DNA of 64,000 bases. Origin: Siphonodentalium dalli (lineage: Eukaryota > Mollusca > Scaphopoda > Gadilida > Siphonodentaliidae). The stretch spans positions 171,863,164 through 171,927,163 of the forward strand of contig CP136066.1 in the NCBI GenBank assembly GCA_032622095.1, given 5' to 3'. The position numbers were made by a program, and so were the translations under genes. A model generated the notes under the pieces. That model worked only from the letters and a program-made list of their open reading frames with translations. It made no database searches and was not told the DNA's origin. Below, piece by piece: positions 25,085 to 36,620 of the stretch (positions are counted from its first letter, which is position 1; the number at the start of each line of letters is the position of its first letter).

Positions 25085-25515
25085 AGAGCTAATTGTGCTT
25101 AAGCACAATAAGGGATATTCCTTATTGCGCTTATAAGCTCAATAAGGGAATCTCTATTGTGCTTAAGCGCAATAAGGGAATATTTAATTGCGCTTAAGCG
25201 CAATGAAGACTATTCAAATTTCGCTGATAAAGCCTAATAATGAATATCTTATTAAAGAATAATATATTATATATAGTACATAAACTCCTTATAATACAGA
25301 TGGTGTAGTCTATCTCCATTCTCCATGGCACAATGGGTGGAACAAATATAGGATTATTCTACTATTTGCAGAAGGGTGATCTAATGAGAGATATATTAAT
25401 TGTGTTTAAGTGGAATGGGAAGTAATTGCGGTTAAGCATAATAAGGAATGTCTTATTGCATTCTCATTGGGCTTAAGCGCAATTAGAGATTCCTTAAGTT
25501 ATTGCGGTTAATCAA
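25085..25515. repeat. Cluster of ATTGCGCTTAAGCGCAAT-type palindromes
   Basis: At least eight imperfect copies of the 18-bp palindrome attgcgcttaagcgcaat are clustered here (about 25,090, 25,115, 25,147, 25,178, 25,400, 25,425, 25,465 and 25,502). They are often followed by 'aaggaatat' and spaced by about 30 bp in the first group. The same palindrome appears singly or in pairs at 43.18-43.26, 50.59-50.63 and 52.14-52.22 kb. Confidence 0.75.
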
Positions 25516-25891
25516 AATTGTCTATTAAATATCAATTTTGATTCCCATAGAGATCATCAATGATGTCTATGCGCAAGGGCGACGTGCCAATCTTCTCTAT
25601 TGGGATTCCAATTGTTGGCTCATTAAATATGCACATATGCTTAAGATACAGTCGCGCATGAAGCGCGCTCCCGTAAGTCGGGTTTTGGATCCCAGTTAAT
25701 GAAAATATTATTGAAATAATCTGTTTTCCCCAATATACAACCATATATTCAATATACATGTTTTGGAGCAGAATTAGGCAGTCCATATTGGACGCCATCA
25801 TGGAATTTATTTTTTTTGGTTTAATTTTCACACATATTTATTAGTTATGTGGATGAAGTTCTAATTAAACCTCACATCCTTATATTGGTTA

Positions 25892-26370
25892 CAGTAATGC
25901 CCAAAGTAATTGACCACTTAACCACATCAGAATTATTGGTAATTTTTCAGGATTTAAAATCCTGAAAAATTACCAATAATTATGCTGTGGTTAAGTGGTC
26001 AATTACTTTGGACATTACTGTACGAGGATTGAGTTATCATTACACCTCAAATCCTTATATTGGTTACAGTAATGCCCAAAGTAATTGACCACTTAACCAC
26101 AGCAGAATTATGGGTGTTTTTTCAGCATTTAAAATCCTGACAAATTACCCATTATTATGCTGTGGTTAAGTGGTCAATTACTTTGTACATTACTGTATGA
26201 GGATTGAGTTATCATTACACCTCAAATCCTTATATTGGTTACAGTAATGCCCAAAGTAATTGACCACTTAACCACAGCAGAATTATGGGTATTTTTCCAG
26301 CATTTAAAATCCTGACAAATTACCAATAATTATGCTGTGGTTAAGTGGTCAATTACTTTGGACATTACTG
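25892..26370. repeat. Palindromic mariner-like MITE in a 3-copy, 175-bp tandem
   Basis: Three 129-bp palindromes (25,892-26,020, 26,067-26,195 and 26,242-26,370) begin cagtaatgcccaaagtaatt and end with the reverse complement, ...cattactg. Each is bordered by TA. They alternate with a conserved 46-bp spacer ('tatcattacacctcaaatcc' ...). The exact 175-bp spacing shows that MITE and flank were amplified together as a satellite. These are not three independent insertions. The TA border suggests a Tc1/mariner origin. Confidence 0.85.
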
Positions 26371-27036
26371 TATGAGGATGGAGTTAAACCTCACATGAGT
26401 GTGTTGGGGATTTGGACCTTGACTTGGGACCTTTTGTTTTTAACGCAACAAATGCGCATACACCTTATACACAAATTTCTTATGTAACCAGAGTTTTTCT
26501 TGGATAAGATGAGTTTGAAGCCTGCTTACATTTCAAAATGTCGTCAGTTTTATATTGTCTGCAGCGGAAATTATCTATCTCTATAGATAGCACCAGGATT
26601 ATATAGAAAGGAATAGCAATTGATATACGTATACGGTATACTATAGTAATACCATAGACAAATAAGTACAAGTATCACATGATAAAATATTACGTAACGT
26701 GACTATACCGATGAAAGAAATAAATAAATTGGACCGGGATTAGAGGTTGGGTTGGTTATATGTTGATAATTGGATATGGAATTCATACCGATGAAACGAT
26801 ACAAATTAGTGGAGCGATAAAGACCAATGTTGACATTTAGTCAGGCTACGCGGGAGAAAATAGGGGTTGATACGATAGACCGAAATAAATTTGTCGGGTG
26901 ATAATGACCAATGTTGACCTATAAAGTAACGCGACTGTACTGTCGGATAATTATCAGGTGTAACCGGTCAAATATGGACTCTAGTGACCAATTTAGAACA
27001 GCTCAGAAAACATTGGCAGGGCCCTAAAATTTATTT

Positions 27037-27565
27037 AACACCGCATTTGCCATTAAAATCGATTTATATCGATAAAACTGTCATTTTTCAAAATTTTAAG
27101 CTGAGACTTGGAGTGTGTGGGTGGGATACCTACATATTCCTAAAATGACAGAGTACAGCACGTAATTATGTTTTAGATGGAAGAAATGAATTTTTTTCAA
27201 TGATAAAATTTAAGTTAACATGGAATTTACCATTAACATCGATTTATGTCGATAAAACTCTTTTTTCAAACCTTTAGGCTGAGACTTGGTGCATGTGCGT
27301 GGGATACATATATGTTCCTAAAATGACAGAGTCCATCGCGTAATTATGTTTTAGATGGAAGAAATTGAATTTTTTTCGATGATAAATTTTAACATGGAAT
27401 TGTCCAATTCAAATCTATTTATGTCGATAAAACTGTTATTTTTCAAAAATTTAAGCTGAGACTAGGTGTTTCTGCGTGGAATACCTATATATTCCGAAAA
27501 CGGCAGGGTTAAGCACGTAATTATCTTTTAGGTGGAAGAAATTGATTTGTTTCGATGATAAAAAT
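27037..27565. repeat. Tandem repeat, three ~178-bp copies
   Basis: Copies are recognised by 'gctgagactTgg' at about 27,100, 27,278 and 27,455. Each is preceded by 'gatttat.tcgataaaact' and followed by 'cctaaaatgacagag' and 'taattatgttttagatgga'. Identity is about 80-85% by eye. No ORF crosses the copies. Confidence 0.75.
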
Positions 27566-28260
27566 CCAGCGTAAAATAATCGCCAATGGAGGCTTCGCTT
27601 CGCATGGTTGGCAATTATCACGATACACAGGGAACACTTTGACGTTCGTACTCATATTTCACCAATTTTTGTACCTGGCTTTCCAATCCTAAGTTTCAAG
27701 GGGAAATGTCTAATTTTACTCTATTTGTCGTTATATACATATTTATCACACCATTTATTATTCATTTTCATAAAAATAAAAAAAGAGCCGAAGATGACAT
27801 GTTTAAACTGTTTGAAGCACGAATTTGGCGATAACTTATCAGAGTACGTTATACTTGTGATAGTTACGTTACGCACACGTGTTCCAATATCCTATTGCGA
27901 TAATCGCTTAACCCTTCAGTTTTCAACGGCATTTCAATTGGTTGAAATTAAAATTTCTCAAGTTCCAGCTCAACACGAATCTAGTGACCTAATTGGTAGA
28001 AATACTTTAGCAGTAATTCTTAGTTTTATAAGTCATAACTCTAATTTTATTGACGATACGAGCTCAACATCATAATATGTCACTGTTTATGGCGGTGTTA
28101 TCCAAACGTGTTCTTTGATAATGGTTATAATTTTATTTTGCGATCAAACGTCAGTGCAGCCCAGCAGAAACGCATAGGCACTAGTTCAATTCAGCAGAAA
28201 CGCATAAGTCCTACGATTATAGTACACGCACTGAACGCGCTTCGCGCGTTGGTCAGTGGG
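27566..28260. other. Region with a 155-codon ORF of no recognisable type
   Basis: The plus-strand ORF 27,608-28,075 has low-complexity hydrophobic content and no motif I recognise. No splice context or flanking coding signal supports it. At the right end lie two copies of 'attcagcagaaacgcata' and a small GC hairpin (aacgcgcttcgcgcgtt, ~28,238). I do not call a gene. Confidence 0.3.
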
Positions 28261-29000
28261 TGAAAAAATATTAGTTGAATTTAGTTCTACATTCTCAATT
28301 ACCTATTGTACAATAGCGTTTGGAGACCGTGGGAAACGGGAGGTGGTTTGCATAGGTACTATGGCAAACATTTTCAACAAATATTTCATGCCTATGACAT
28401 TTCAGTTGGAAATTTTACACCAAACGAGGTTTGAAATTTCCCTGTATAGTTGGTTTACCACTTTGGGCATATATTTTAGTAGCACATGTGGGTTAACAAT
28501 GGCATATGCTTTCATCACTAAAATGATGAATATGACATATATTATATGTAATTGTTTTCTCTTTTGTAATTTAACAGGATTTTAATATGCAGAATTGAAT
28601 TTCTTAATTGTTCAGAATTGAATTTCTTAATTGTTCAATTTACACTTGTGGGGGGGGGGGGGGGTCCAAATAAAAAATATGGATCAAAATAAGAGTACAG
28701 GGTGTGCAATTCTGTTGATGCCAATCACGGGGTGGAATTACTGGAATATTTACATTGGGGGCCAAGGAATGAACAAGAATCAGTGTCGGTGCATGATGAT
28801 ATTAAATTTACGCCGTTAAATACCTGTCTTATTTATCGACAAACTATTTCTTTACGCAGGTAAACAACACACAGTTACGAGAAACATAACATGCCTTGTA
28901 GTTAATTTCGCATCCCATTTATTGATTCACGTATCATTTATGGAGATTTTGGCTTCCAATCCCGGAAATGGTGGCTTCATATTGAGCTGCGGCTTTGTGA
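28261..29000. other. No gene recognised
   Basis: Contains a 24-bp tandem duplication ('agaattgaatttcttaattg') at about 28,590-28,640 and a G12 run at ~28,650. The short ORFs have no supporting features. Confidence 0.4.
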
Positions 29001-29014
29001 GTAATTCATAAATG

Positions 29015-29135
29015 TATGACATATATGGAAGTCAAAAATATTAACAGCTCAATATATGGTACTCCAGAACTTTGACCTGTAGCAGTAAAATAATGGAATG
29101 GGGCTGGGTGGATCCAATATGGCTACAAGTTAGTG
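29015..29135. repeat. Relative of the array's nested snapback
   Basis: 'tggtactccagaactttgac' followed by 'ctgtagca', 'ggctgggtggatccaatatgg' context and a preceding 'catatatggaagtca' match the inner palindrome at 8,475-8,640. It is an independent dispersed copy with one arm partly lost. Confidence 0.65.
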
Positions 29136-29679
29136 ATTCAACGTAACGGTTACATAAATGGAATACATTACAATAATTTAAACGGACATGGCTCATTAAA
29201 ACTTCTAACGTTTGTTGATGTGATTTGGAAGGTGACATTATGTTGATCCATACGACATACCAACAGTTACTGCATATGCCATGAACAATCCTGATAATGT
29301 CAGATCTAGGTTCAATTTTCGCACATGTGTGACATGCACATGCATGCCCTTTATTTATACATGTACCATGTGAGGACCAGATCGTAACAAGGAAGTTGAA
29401 GAAACTCTTTATTGATCAATGCCGAAGAAAGTTCTGGACCCAAACGTTCTCAATTATATCACTAAAATTAATCTTGCTGTGGCATAAAGAGGCCGAATAT
29501 AACGTCAATGTTAAGCATATTTGTAGACCTAATTTGTTGATCCCTCCAGAACTGGGCCGCGATGTAATAAATTAGAACATAATTTGGACCTTCAATTGAC
29601 ATTCAAGTACCTTTTAGACATTACATACCGGTACATGTAAGTATGTACCTGACAATAGATAATAATTAATAAATTCGAC

Positions 29680-30460
29680 ACCGTCGATTGCCGACGTCGG
29701 GTTGCCTACTGCGCTGACAGTAGACCAAAATTAAATAAATGTTGGCGTGTTAACATACTACAAGTCTAAAACGTAACAATCTGTTTGATACAATGAGAAA
29801 CTCTATATAATAGAGACAAATGTGGCTATTATTAAGCTGTTTTATTTAGGGTTACCAATCGAGCCCGGAACTTCGGATGATTGCCATGAGTGTGCAATAT
29901 ATTTTGGAAAAATATTAAACTTACCTATATTATTCCGCGCTGGAAATGTATCCATGCACGCATGGTCCTCTGCGTAATCATTAACACCGATTGTGATTAA
30001 TTGTCCACATCAGAGAAGAAATAATAATTTTAGGCTCCAATCAGCAACGAATTTAAAGTCGAAAATAATGTGACCGAAACTTTCAAATTGACGCAGCAGA
30101 CAATGACGTTTTCGGTCGGTAATCCGTCGGCAACCGACGTTTTACCGACCAATGTATGAAAACAACGACAATCACTTCAAAAACTACTATAAAAGCATTG
30201 AACGTGCAATAAACCTTCAAGGGTGGAATTTATGTAGCAAAGATTAATATACGACTTCGGGCATCAATATTGTACGTGATATATAAATATTCCGCGATTT
30301 ATTTATCACTGGTCAGTTTCCCGTCGGCAGTCGACCTCCAGTTCTGGCGAAATCTAGTTAACGTCGGTGCCGACCTGTTGCCGACCATATATATTTCACA
30401 ACGACGTCGCACAGACGGACATACCGACGTTTGGGTCGACGTGAACCCGACGTCGTTGTG
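29680..30460. repeat. CCGACGT-rich stretch with hairpins
   Basis: Motifs of the type ccgacgtcgg, cgtcggcaaccgacg and cgacgtcgttgtg recur at 29,690-29,720 and 30,110-30,460. At 30,113-30,153, 'ggtcggtaa' ... 'ccgtcggcaaccgacg' ... 'tttaccgacc' forms a ~40-nt stem-loop. Local GC content is well above the surroundings. No coding frame is supported. It may be a piece of a repeat element. Confidence 0.4.
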
Positions 30461-30469
30461 CTGTTTGGG

Positions 30470-30577
30470 TCGCTTTTCACATTGGTTGATATGTTTGCTT
30501 CAAAGTTTGTCGCTGCCGATTCCACGCCCAGACCAGAGCAGATTCAAGGATTTCGCAGCATTGTCGATTCTGAGTAA
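30470..30577 (-). pseudogene. Fragment of Crypton-like recombinase 3' end
   Basis: About 105 bp match 37,745-37,850 at roughly 90% by eye, including the minus-strand C-terminal codons YSESTMLRNP and the stop. Similarity ends on both sides, so this is a dispersed fragment of the same element as at 37.4-38.2 kb. Confidence 0.65.
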
Positions 30578-31029
30578 ATAGGCTTGTATTTAACTATCTG
30601 GAATGTTCTTTGTGTTTTGCCACAACAGTTGTGGACAACGGTGTTGCCATGTTTTTCAAATTCACCACGAAACGAAAGCGACAGCTTCCGGTATTAAACT
30701 TTCCGGTCACGTACATCAAGTCGTGCAAATTGCTATTTTTGTTTGGGACAAAAATACCGTATTCACAGTTATATTTTTCATTGCTGTGGAAAAAAATGCT
30801 CAAAACTCATTCGAGCTTCCAAAATTTAGAAATTAAATAAACGCTCTAAAATTATGGTCGATGGCGTGTATCGTACGTGGCTGTTGTTTGTGAAACTATG
30901 TTCAAAGTTATATTTTGTATGACTTCAAGGCGTCTTTCTGGGACATGTAATACCCGTAGAAAGGTAGTTCAATTATTTATTGACCTATTTCGATAGCTAG
31001 AATTAACAAGAGCATCGCTAGGGCGTGGC

Positions 31030-31898
31030 AAAATACGCCCTTTAGCCATTTCGAATTGTACTATCGCAAAATAAGATAATACTTTGAGCTTACATTTGAA
31101 GAAAATCTGATATACCCCTAATTTCAATGCCAAAATGTGGTCAAATTCTAAGTCGAAAAAATGGCCATAACTCATGTAAAAATAATTAGACAGAACCTAT
31201 ATTCAAACTTGGTCTGTAGTTTTAGCTGGGAAATACACATACCAGCTTTGGTTCAGCTCAAATAATCAAAACTGGAGTTATCGGTCGGAAACCAAAATGT
31301 TATGAAATTGGTCAAATTCTAAGTTGAAAAAGGGCCGTAACTCATGTAAAAATAACTGGACGGAACCCATATTCGAACTTTGCCTGTATCTTTAGCTGAG
31401 AAATACACATACCAACTTTGGTTCAGATCAAATAATCCAAACTGGAGTTATCGGTCGGAAACCAAAAATGTTAACAGACGGTCAAATTCTAAGTCGAAAA
31501 AGGGCCGTAACTCATGTAAAAATAATTGGATGGAACCCATATTCGAACTTGGCCTGTATCTTTAGCTGGGAAATACACATACCAACTTTGGTTCAGATCA
31601 AATAATCCAAACTGGAGTTATCGGTCGGAAACCAAAAATGTTAAATGACGGTTAAATTCTAACTCGAAAACGGGCCGTAACTCATGTAAAAATATTTGGA
31701 CGGAACCTATATTCGAACTTGGCCTGTATCTTTAGCTGGGAAATACACATACCAACTTTGGTTCAGATCAAATAATCCAAACTGGAGTTATCGATCGGAA
31801 ACCAAAAATGTTAACGGACGGACAGACAGACGGACGGACAGACAGACGGACGGGCAGACTGATAACATAATACGACCTTTTTTCAAAAAGGGCGTATA
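31030..31898. mobile_element. TIR element containing a 170-bp minisatellite
   Basis: The ends are inverted: 'atacgccctttagcc' (31,033) and 'aaaaagggcgtat' (31,885). Inside are four copies of a 170-171-bp repeat starting 'gtcaaattctaagtcgaaaa' at about 31,140, 31,311, 31,481 and 31,651. Each contains 'gccgtaactcatgtaaaaat' and 'ctggagttatcggtcggaaa'. A (ggac/agac)n tract follows at 31,816-31,860. A distant single copy ('gggccgtaactcaagtaaaa') sits at ~46,310. ORFs inside merely repeat with the unit. Confidence 0.75.
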
Positions 31899-32470
31899 AA
31901 AAGCGAATATTATTAGGTGTATTTTGGAGCGCAATCCACCATGTAGCTTTACGCGTTGCTTAGTAATCAACGTATATCATATTCTGACGGTAATTTAGTC
32001 CGAATTTACGTTCTGAGTGAACGCTCTTTATGCGTTGCCATATCTGGAAAACAAGCGCTCTCTATGTTGACCACATCAGGAATAGATCAACACGGGCAGA
32101 GTGAGTTCTCCATGAGTTTTAAGGCTACTTGCCAAGCTCTGCCCGCGAACCAGTCACTGCTGTGTCCCTTTTAACTTTTCCTTACCGACACGAGCTGATC
32201 CCAGTTGGTCCTCTTGTATAATATTCAAGGGATGATGATGATTGTTTATTTGTATAATGTTTACAAGCGTATGAATATGGTGATAATAAACAAACAACAA
32301 TCATATTATACAGGAGCGACATGGCCCAGATGGGCCGTCTTCCTATCGTATACAAACATGAAGTGGCAACTAATGAAGTGAAATGATAATGAAAAAGGAT
32401 AGAATGAAGTTCATAATAGACAAATAAAATATCCAAACCACTTATGGAATGCATCTACATGTATATGTGG

Positions 32471-32820
32471 TAACCCTTTACCCAACAAACCGGCCAAATA
32501 AAGCTTCAACAGCCTAAAATATCTTCGGTCTGTCTCAATAGAACCATACAAATATGGATATTATTGGAACCGGCTCCTTGACCACATTGTGATAGTTACA
32601 GTTATGCCCTGTGCCAATGCATTCTCTTATATATGCGAGTCGACCATAGGTCGCCTCGCATATATAAGAGAATGCATGTTTTCTTACATTCTTTAACAAT
32701 TTTATAATTTTTAATGTGTTAAGCCAATGCATTCTCTTATATATGCGAGGCGACCTATGGTCGACTCGCATATATAAGAGAATGCATTGGCACAGGGCCC
32801 TTCTGTTGGGTAAAGGGTTA
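32471..32820. mobile_element. TIR element with nested double palindrome
   Basis: The termini are 'taaccctttacccaaca' and its perfect complement 'tgttgggtaaagggtta'. Its right half holds two ~70-bp palindromes (32,608-32,680 and 32,722-32,797). Each is 'ccaatgcattctcttatata' + 'tgcgag' + 'tcgacc-atagg-tcgcc' + mirror, and the two are inverted copies of one another. Any single strand can therefore fold in several alternative ways. Confidence 0.75.
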
Positions 32821-33189
32821 ATACATATGTATTGATTGTATTCATGGGCTTATCAAAATCGGTCACTATTGATGGGGGTATGGCCGGGGCTGTTTCGATT
32901 CTTTACTGGTTAAGAAAATAATGGCTTCCGATTATCAAATGCATTGAAAGATCGTTGTTGCTGAAGCAGGTATTTGTTTCAGGTTATCGAGGAATTCATA
33001 TATCGACATGTAGGAAGCAATTTCTCGTTTCGTCCCGCCAGAATGTTAAGGTGAACATACCAGACTGCATTACAATGACTACAATGATGGGAGGATTAGG
33101 GGTCAATGCTATATTAAGCCATTTTACAGTCTTGACAAAATGAGTTGTTGCATTTAACTTTTGTCGCATATTGCGATAAATATTTATTT

Positions 33190-36100
33190 TTAAATTATTT
33201 TATTAAATCTCATTTTTTTGATTTTTATCCAATGAGTTCCATATGCACGGAAACGCGTGTTTGGGTAATTTAGAAGTAAAAGTCGTTCTCAGGGTTAATG
33301 CTTTCAAATTGCCAGCTTGTCGAGTATTAGCAGTTGTATATTCAAACGAATTATCAAATGATTTCGGAAGATTTCCTTTTGTCCAATCAAATACAAATGT
33401 AGCCGATTGTAACCAATACATGTCATAAAATTTCTGAATCTTTTCTTTGCGAAATATGGGCTCTGTCAGCCTCTATACGTTCTGTTTGCCTTGATACGGA
33501 TGGCTTTTTTTCTGTTTTAAAATAATACTTGCAGTGTCAGCAAATTGGCAACCCATATATGAGATTACTGTGGATTAGAGAACAGTATAAGGTTTTCAAA
33601 CAGATTTTGGGAAGTATACGTTTAACCTTATTGATGCGGTACATTGCATTGGATATCCTTGTTTTTATCATTGATATGTGATATTTGAAGGTGAGATTTT
33701 CATCAATAATAATTCCGAGGAATTCCATACAATGTTCCGGTCTAACGTTTCCAATTCGTGTTGGTGGCTCGTTCAGTTTTATTTTAAGAATATTCCATTT
33801 AAAGTCATTATTAGTTGGGCGTAGTAACATGTACTTAATTTTTGTTATATTAATAACCAATTTATTGCTACAAAACCATTTGTGAACTTTTTTCTATTCT
33901 GAATTAACCTGTTTTTCAATTTGGCGGTGGTCATTTCCAGAAATATGGAGGTTTGTGTCGTCTGCAAATGAAAGTATATTCAAACACGTGCTATTGGGCA
34001 TATCGTTGACGTATATGAGAAAAAGTAGCGGTCCTAAAATATATCCTTGGAGCACCCCACAGCTAATATTGAGTATATTTGATTTTTCATGTTCGATTTC
34101 AACATATTGCTGTCTTCCCTCTAAGTAACGCATGAACCATTTCTTGGTTATACCCCTAATACCACAATGGTCAAGCTTTTGGAGGAGTAGGTCATGACTT
34201 ATTATTGTGTCAAATGCCTTTGAAAGGTCAATAAAGATTGCTAATGTAGAGTCTCGTGTCTTTTTGTGGGTATTCTCGACAATATGATTTATTAAATGAA
34301 GTAATCGGTGGGTTGTTCAGTGATTTGCTCTAAATCCAAATTGGTTTTCGCGGAGGATATCAATTTTTTTTAAGAACGAGTTTAAAGGCACGGGAGGCCT
34401 TAGTTGTCGAAAATATTCATATTTGTTCCAATCACCGTAAACAGAAAAATATTAAAACGCATACAGTTTCGTTCATATATGACATGACCATCGCGTAAAC
34501 AGCATGCTATCAAAAAGACCTACTATATTTTACCTAAGCAAGAGCCTGATTGTGTTACAGAAGACAATATTTTACCTAAGCAAGAGCCTGATTGTGTTAC
34601 AGAAGACAGCACAGTGTTACTGGCTAATCACACACAAATGATATAAACGCTCTTTATTAAATCCATATCAGGAATTCAGAAACAAAGAACGCTCTTTATG
34701 TTTACCATCATAATATAAACAAACACGAAGGGTTTTACATACAAGTTATGTCCACTTACCTCACCGTTACATCTCCATAAAAATAGTCCACATGACAGTT
34801 AATCCTTCTATGTTTGACCATTGTAAAGTAAACAAAAGCATAAAAAGTTACTTTCCTGGTGTTTGTTTATATTATGGTGGTAAACATAAAGAGCGTTCTT
34901 TGTTTCTGAATTCCTGATATGGAACTAATAAAGAAGGGTTTTACACAAGTTATGTCCACTTACCTCACCGTTACATCTCCATAAAAACAGTCCACATGAC
35001 AGTTAATCCTTATATTTATATACATTTAGCGAAAAAGCCGCTTTTGTTAATATATTTAAATCGAAAAGTGTATCGTGACAAGATCAGCCCAAAATACCCA
35101 ATAGCACCCTTGGCAAAAGTTAATAGGAACAATTTCTCTTCATGTTGAAACCCGATGATGTATTAAGTCAATCCTGCGCGAGTCAAAATGCGCCCAAAGC
35201 ATTACGCGTTCGTCTTTCCAAACCTAATGACGTATCGATGGTGTTATTAGCTTGGTGTTATGAGGCGTTACGCATTCACCGAGAAATAACTGCAACTAGC
35301 CACGTGGGCGCCGACCAATCAGAATGCTGGATTTAGTGATGACAACACTTAGTGTGTAAATATATGACAATAACATACTGTTTAAGCGATATTTCTTATT
35401 TGTATACGGACACAGTCTGTCTACATTTTAATATTCTTTCTGTTTGTGGCGGTTTTTGACCGGTGGAAATATTTTCACAGCATACCCACCGCCGAGGCCT
35501 CTCGTACCTTTAAACGTTTATGCATAAGTTTTTCCATAATTTTAGAGAAAGCTGGAAGAATACTGATTGGTCTGTAATTTTCACGGGCACTATTTTTGTA
35601 TATTGGTACTACTCTGGATATTTTCATTTTTGTTTAGGAACGACACCTTGTTTGAAAGATAAATTTATTATGTATGAAAGCGCGTTTGCTGTTTCATTTA
35701 CAGTACTTCTCATTAGCTTCATTGATATATTAGAAAAGTCTACACAACTTTTATTGGACATTTTGGTACATGTATCTACAATCTCCGACAAATGATGTTT
35801 CTGAAAGGACGAAGTTCTTTTGTTTGTTTTTTTGGACATATAATAGAGAGGTTGTATATCCTGAATTTTCTCTACTTTATATCAGCTGTATTCTGACCTA
35901 TTGTTACGAAATATTCGTTTAATTGATTGCGCAATAGTTGCCGGATCTGAAATTGTTCTGTTTCGAAATTTTAGATTTTTTGGAAGACTATGTGAACATG
36001 TTGATAATTTAAGAACATCTTTTAATATGGTCCATGTTCGTCTCATGTTATTTTTATTTTCTTCGAGAATTCAGTTATAGTACTGGTTTTTGCTCTTCCT

Positions 36101-36620
36101 TTTCAGTTGGTTGAATATTTTACAATATGCTTTGTATTTATCTATATTGATTGTCGATGGCTGTGCTAGTTTTTTTGTGAACAGCTTACTTTTATTCAAT
36201 GGTGATTGCAATAAACCGTTTGTAATCCATGGTTCCCTTTTAATATATTTTTTCCTTTGTATCTGAGAGGGAAGGCTTGCTCATATGCTGATATATATAT
36301 ATTGTCCTATAAATTTCTCGTAAGCTTGTTCTGCTGAATTGCAGCCGAAAACTGAGTCCGAACGATAGACTGCCTAGCATTTCTTAAAATGAATATATAT
36401 TTTTTCATTAATTATTCGGATGGGTTCTAGGGATTGTTGTGCTGAGTTAGTATAATTTTGATGTTATTCAGTTTCAATGTAATACGTTGCAAAATGTAAT
36501 AATATAATTCCGCAGTCATATTTCCACTTTAAATTCGTATGGATATGGTCAATCAATCTTGCTGAGTAGTCCGTGACCCGAGTAGGTTTTGTAATCACAG
36601 GGAGGTAACCCCAAGAAATA
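33190..36620 (-). mobile_element. Decayed non-LTR retrotransposon (CR1/L2/Jockey-like), minus strand
   Basis: In coding order, the end of an endonuclease-like domain is visible at ~36,600-36,540 (ITKPTRVTDYSARLIDHIHT). Next comes the linker typical of these LINEs (PWITNGLL at ~36,230; NNMRRTWTILKDVL at ~36,050). The reverse transcriptase follows: NYRPISILPAFSKIMEKL at ~35,560; FIDLSKAFDTI at ~34,225; GVLQGYILGPLLFLIYVND at ~34,050; and FADDT at ~33,970, which is the catalytic YXDD/FADD motif. The post-RT region extends to 33,203. The 5' end and most of the endonuclease are missing. Stops occur at 34,317-34,319 and 33,894-33,896, and frames change near 35,620. A 1.1-kb TTAA-flanked element interrupts it at 34,386-35,509. 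It encodes no functional protein now. Confidence 0.85.
34386..35509. mobile_element. TTAA-flanked element, family B, 1.12-kb variant inside the LINE
   Basis: It is flanked by TTAA (34,382-34,385 and 35,510-35,513). Its termini, AGGCACGGGAGGCC and AGGTACGAGAGGCC, are inverted. The LINE coding frame is contiguous if the element and one TTAA are removed, marking a genuine insertion. It is in reverse orientation relative to the 494-bp copies at 41.8 and 44.7 kb. It is longer because a central segment is present twice, in opposite orientation ('gttatgtccacttacctcac' occurs at ~34,745 and ~34,953, with mirrored 'tttatattatg.tgg' parts). It also has a ~50-bp direct duplication ('cctaagcaagagcctgattg'). 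Confidence 0.85.

Noticed and set aside
25085-25515. CRISPR-like spaced palindromes
   Set aside because: Spacers are not unique or uniform, the repeats are degenerate, and the DNA is clearly eukaryotic.
27608-28075. 155-codon ORF, one of the longest in the window
   Set aside because: No motif, poor complexity, no intron or homologous context; compatible with chance.
30594-30840. Three overlapping open frames on both strands
   Set aside because: Simultaneous openness in several frames is unexplained, but none has a recognisable motif; likely chance or an old repeat.
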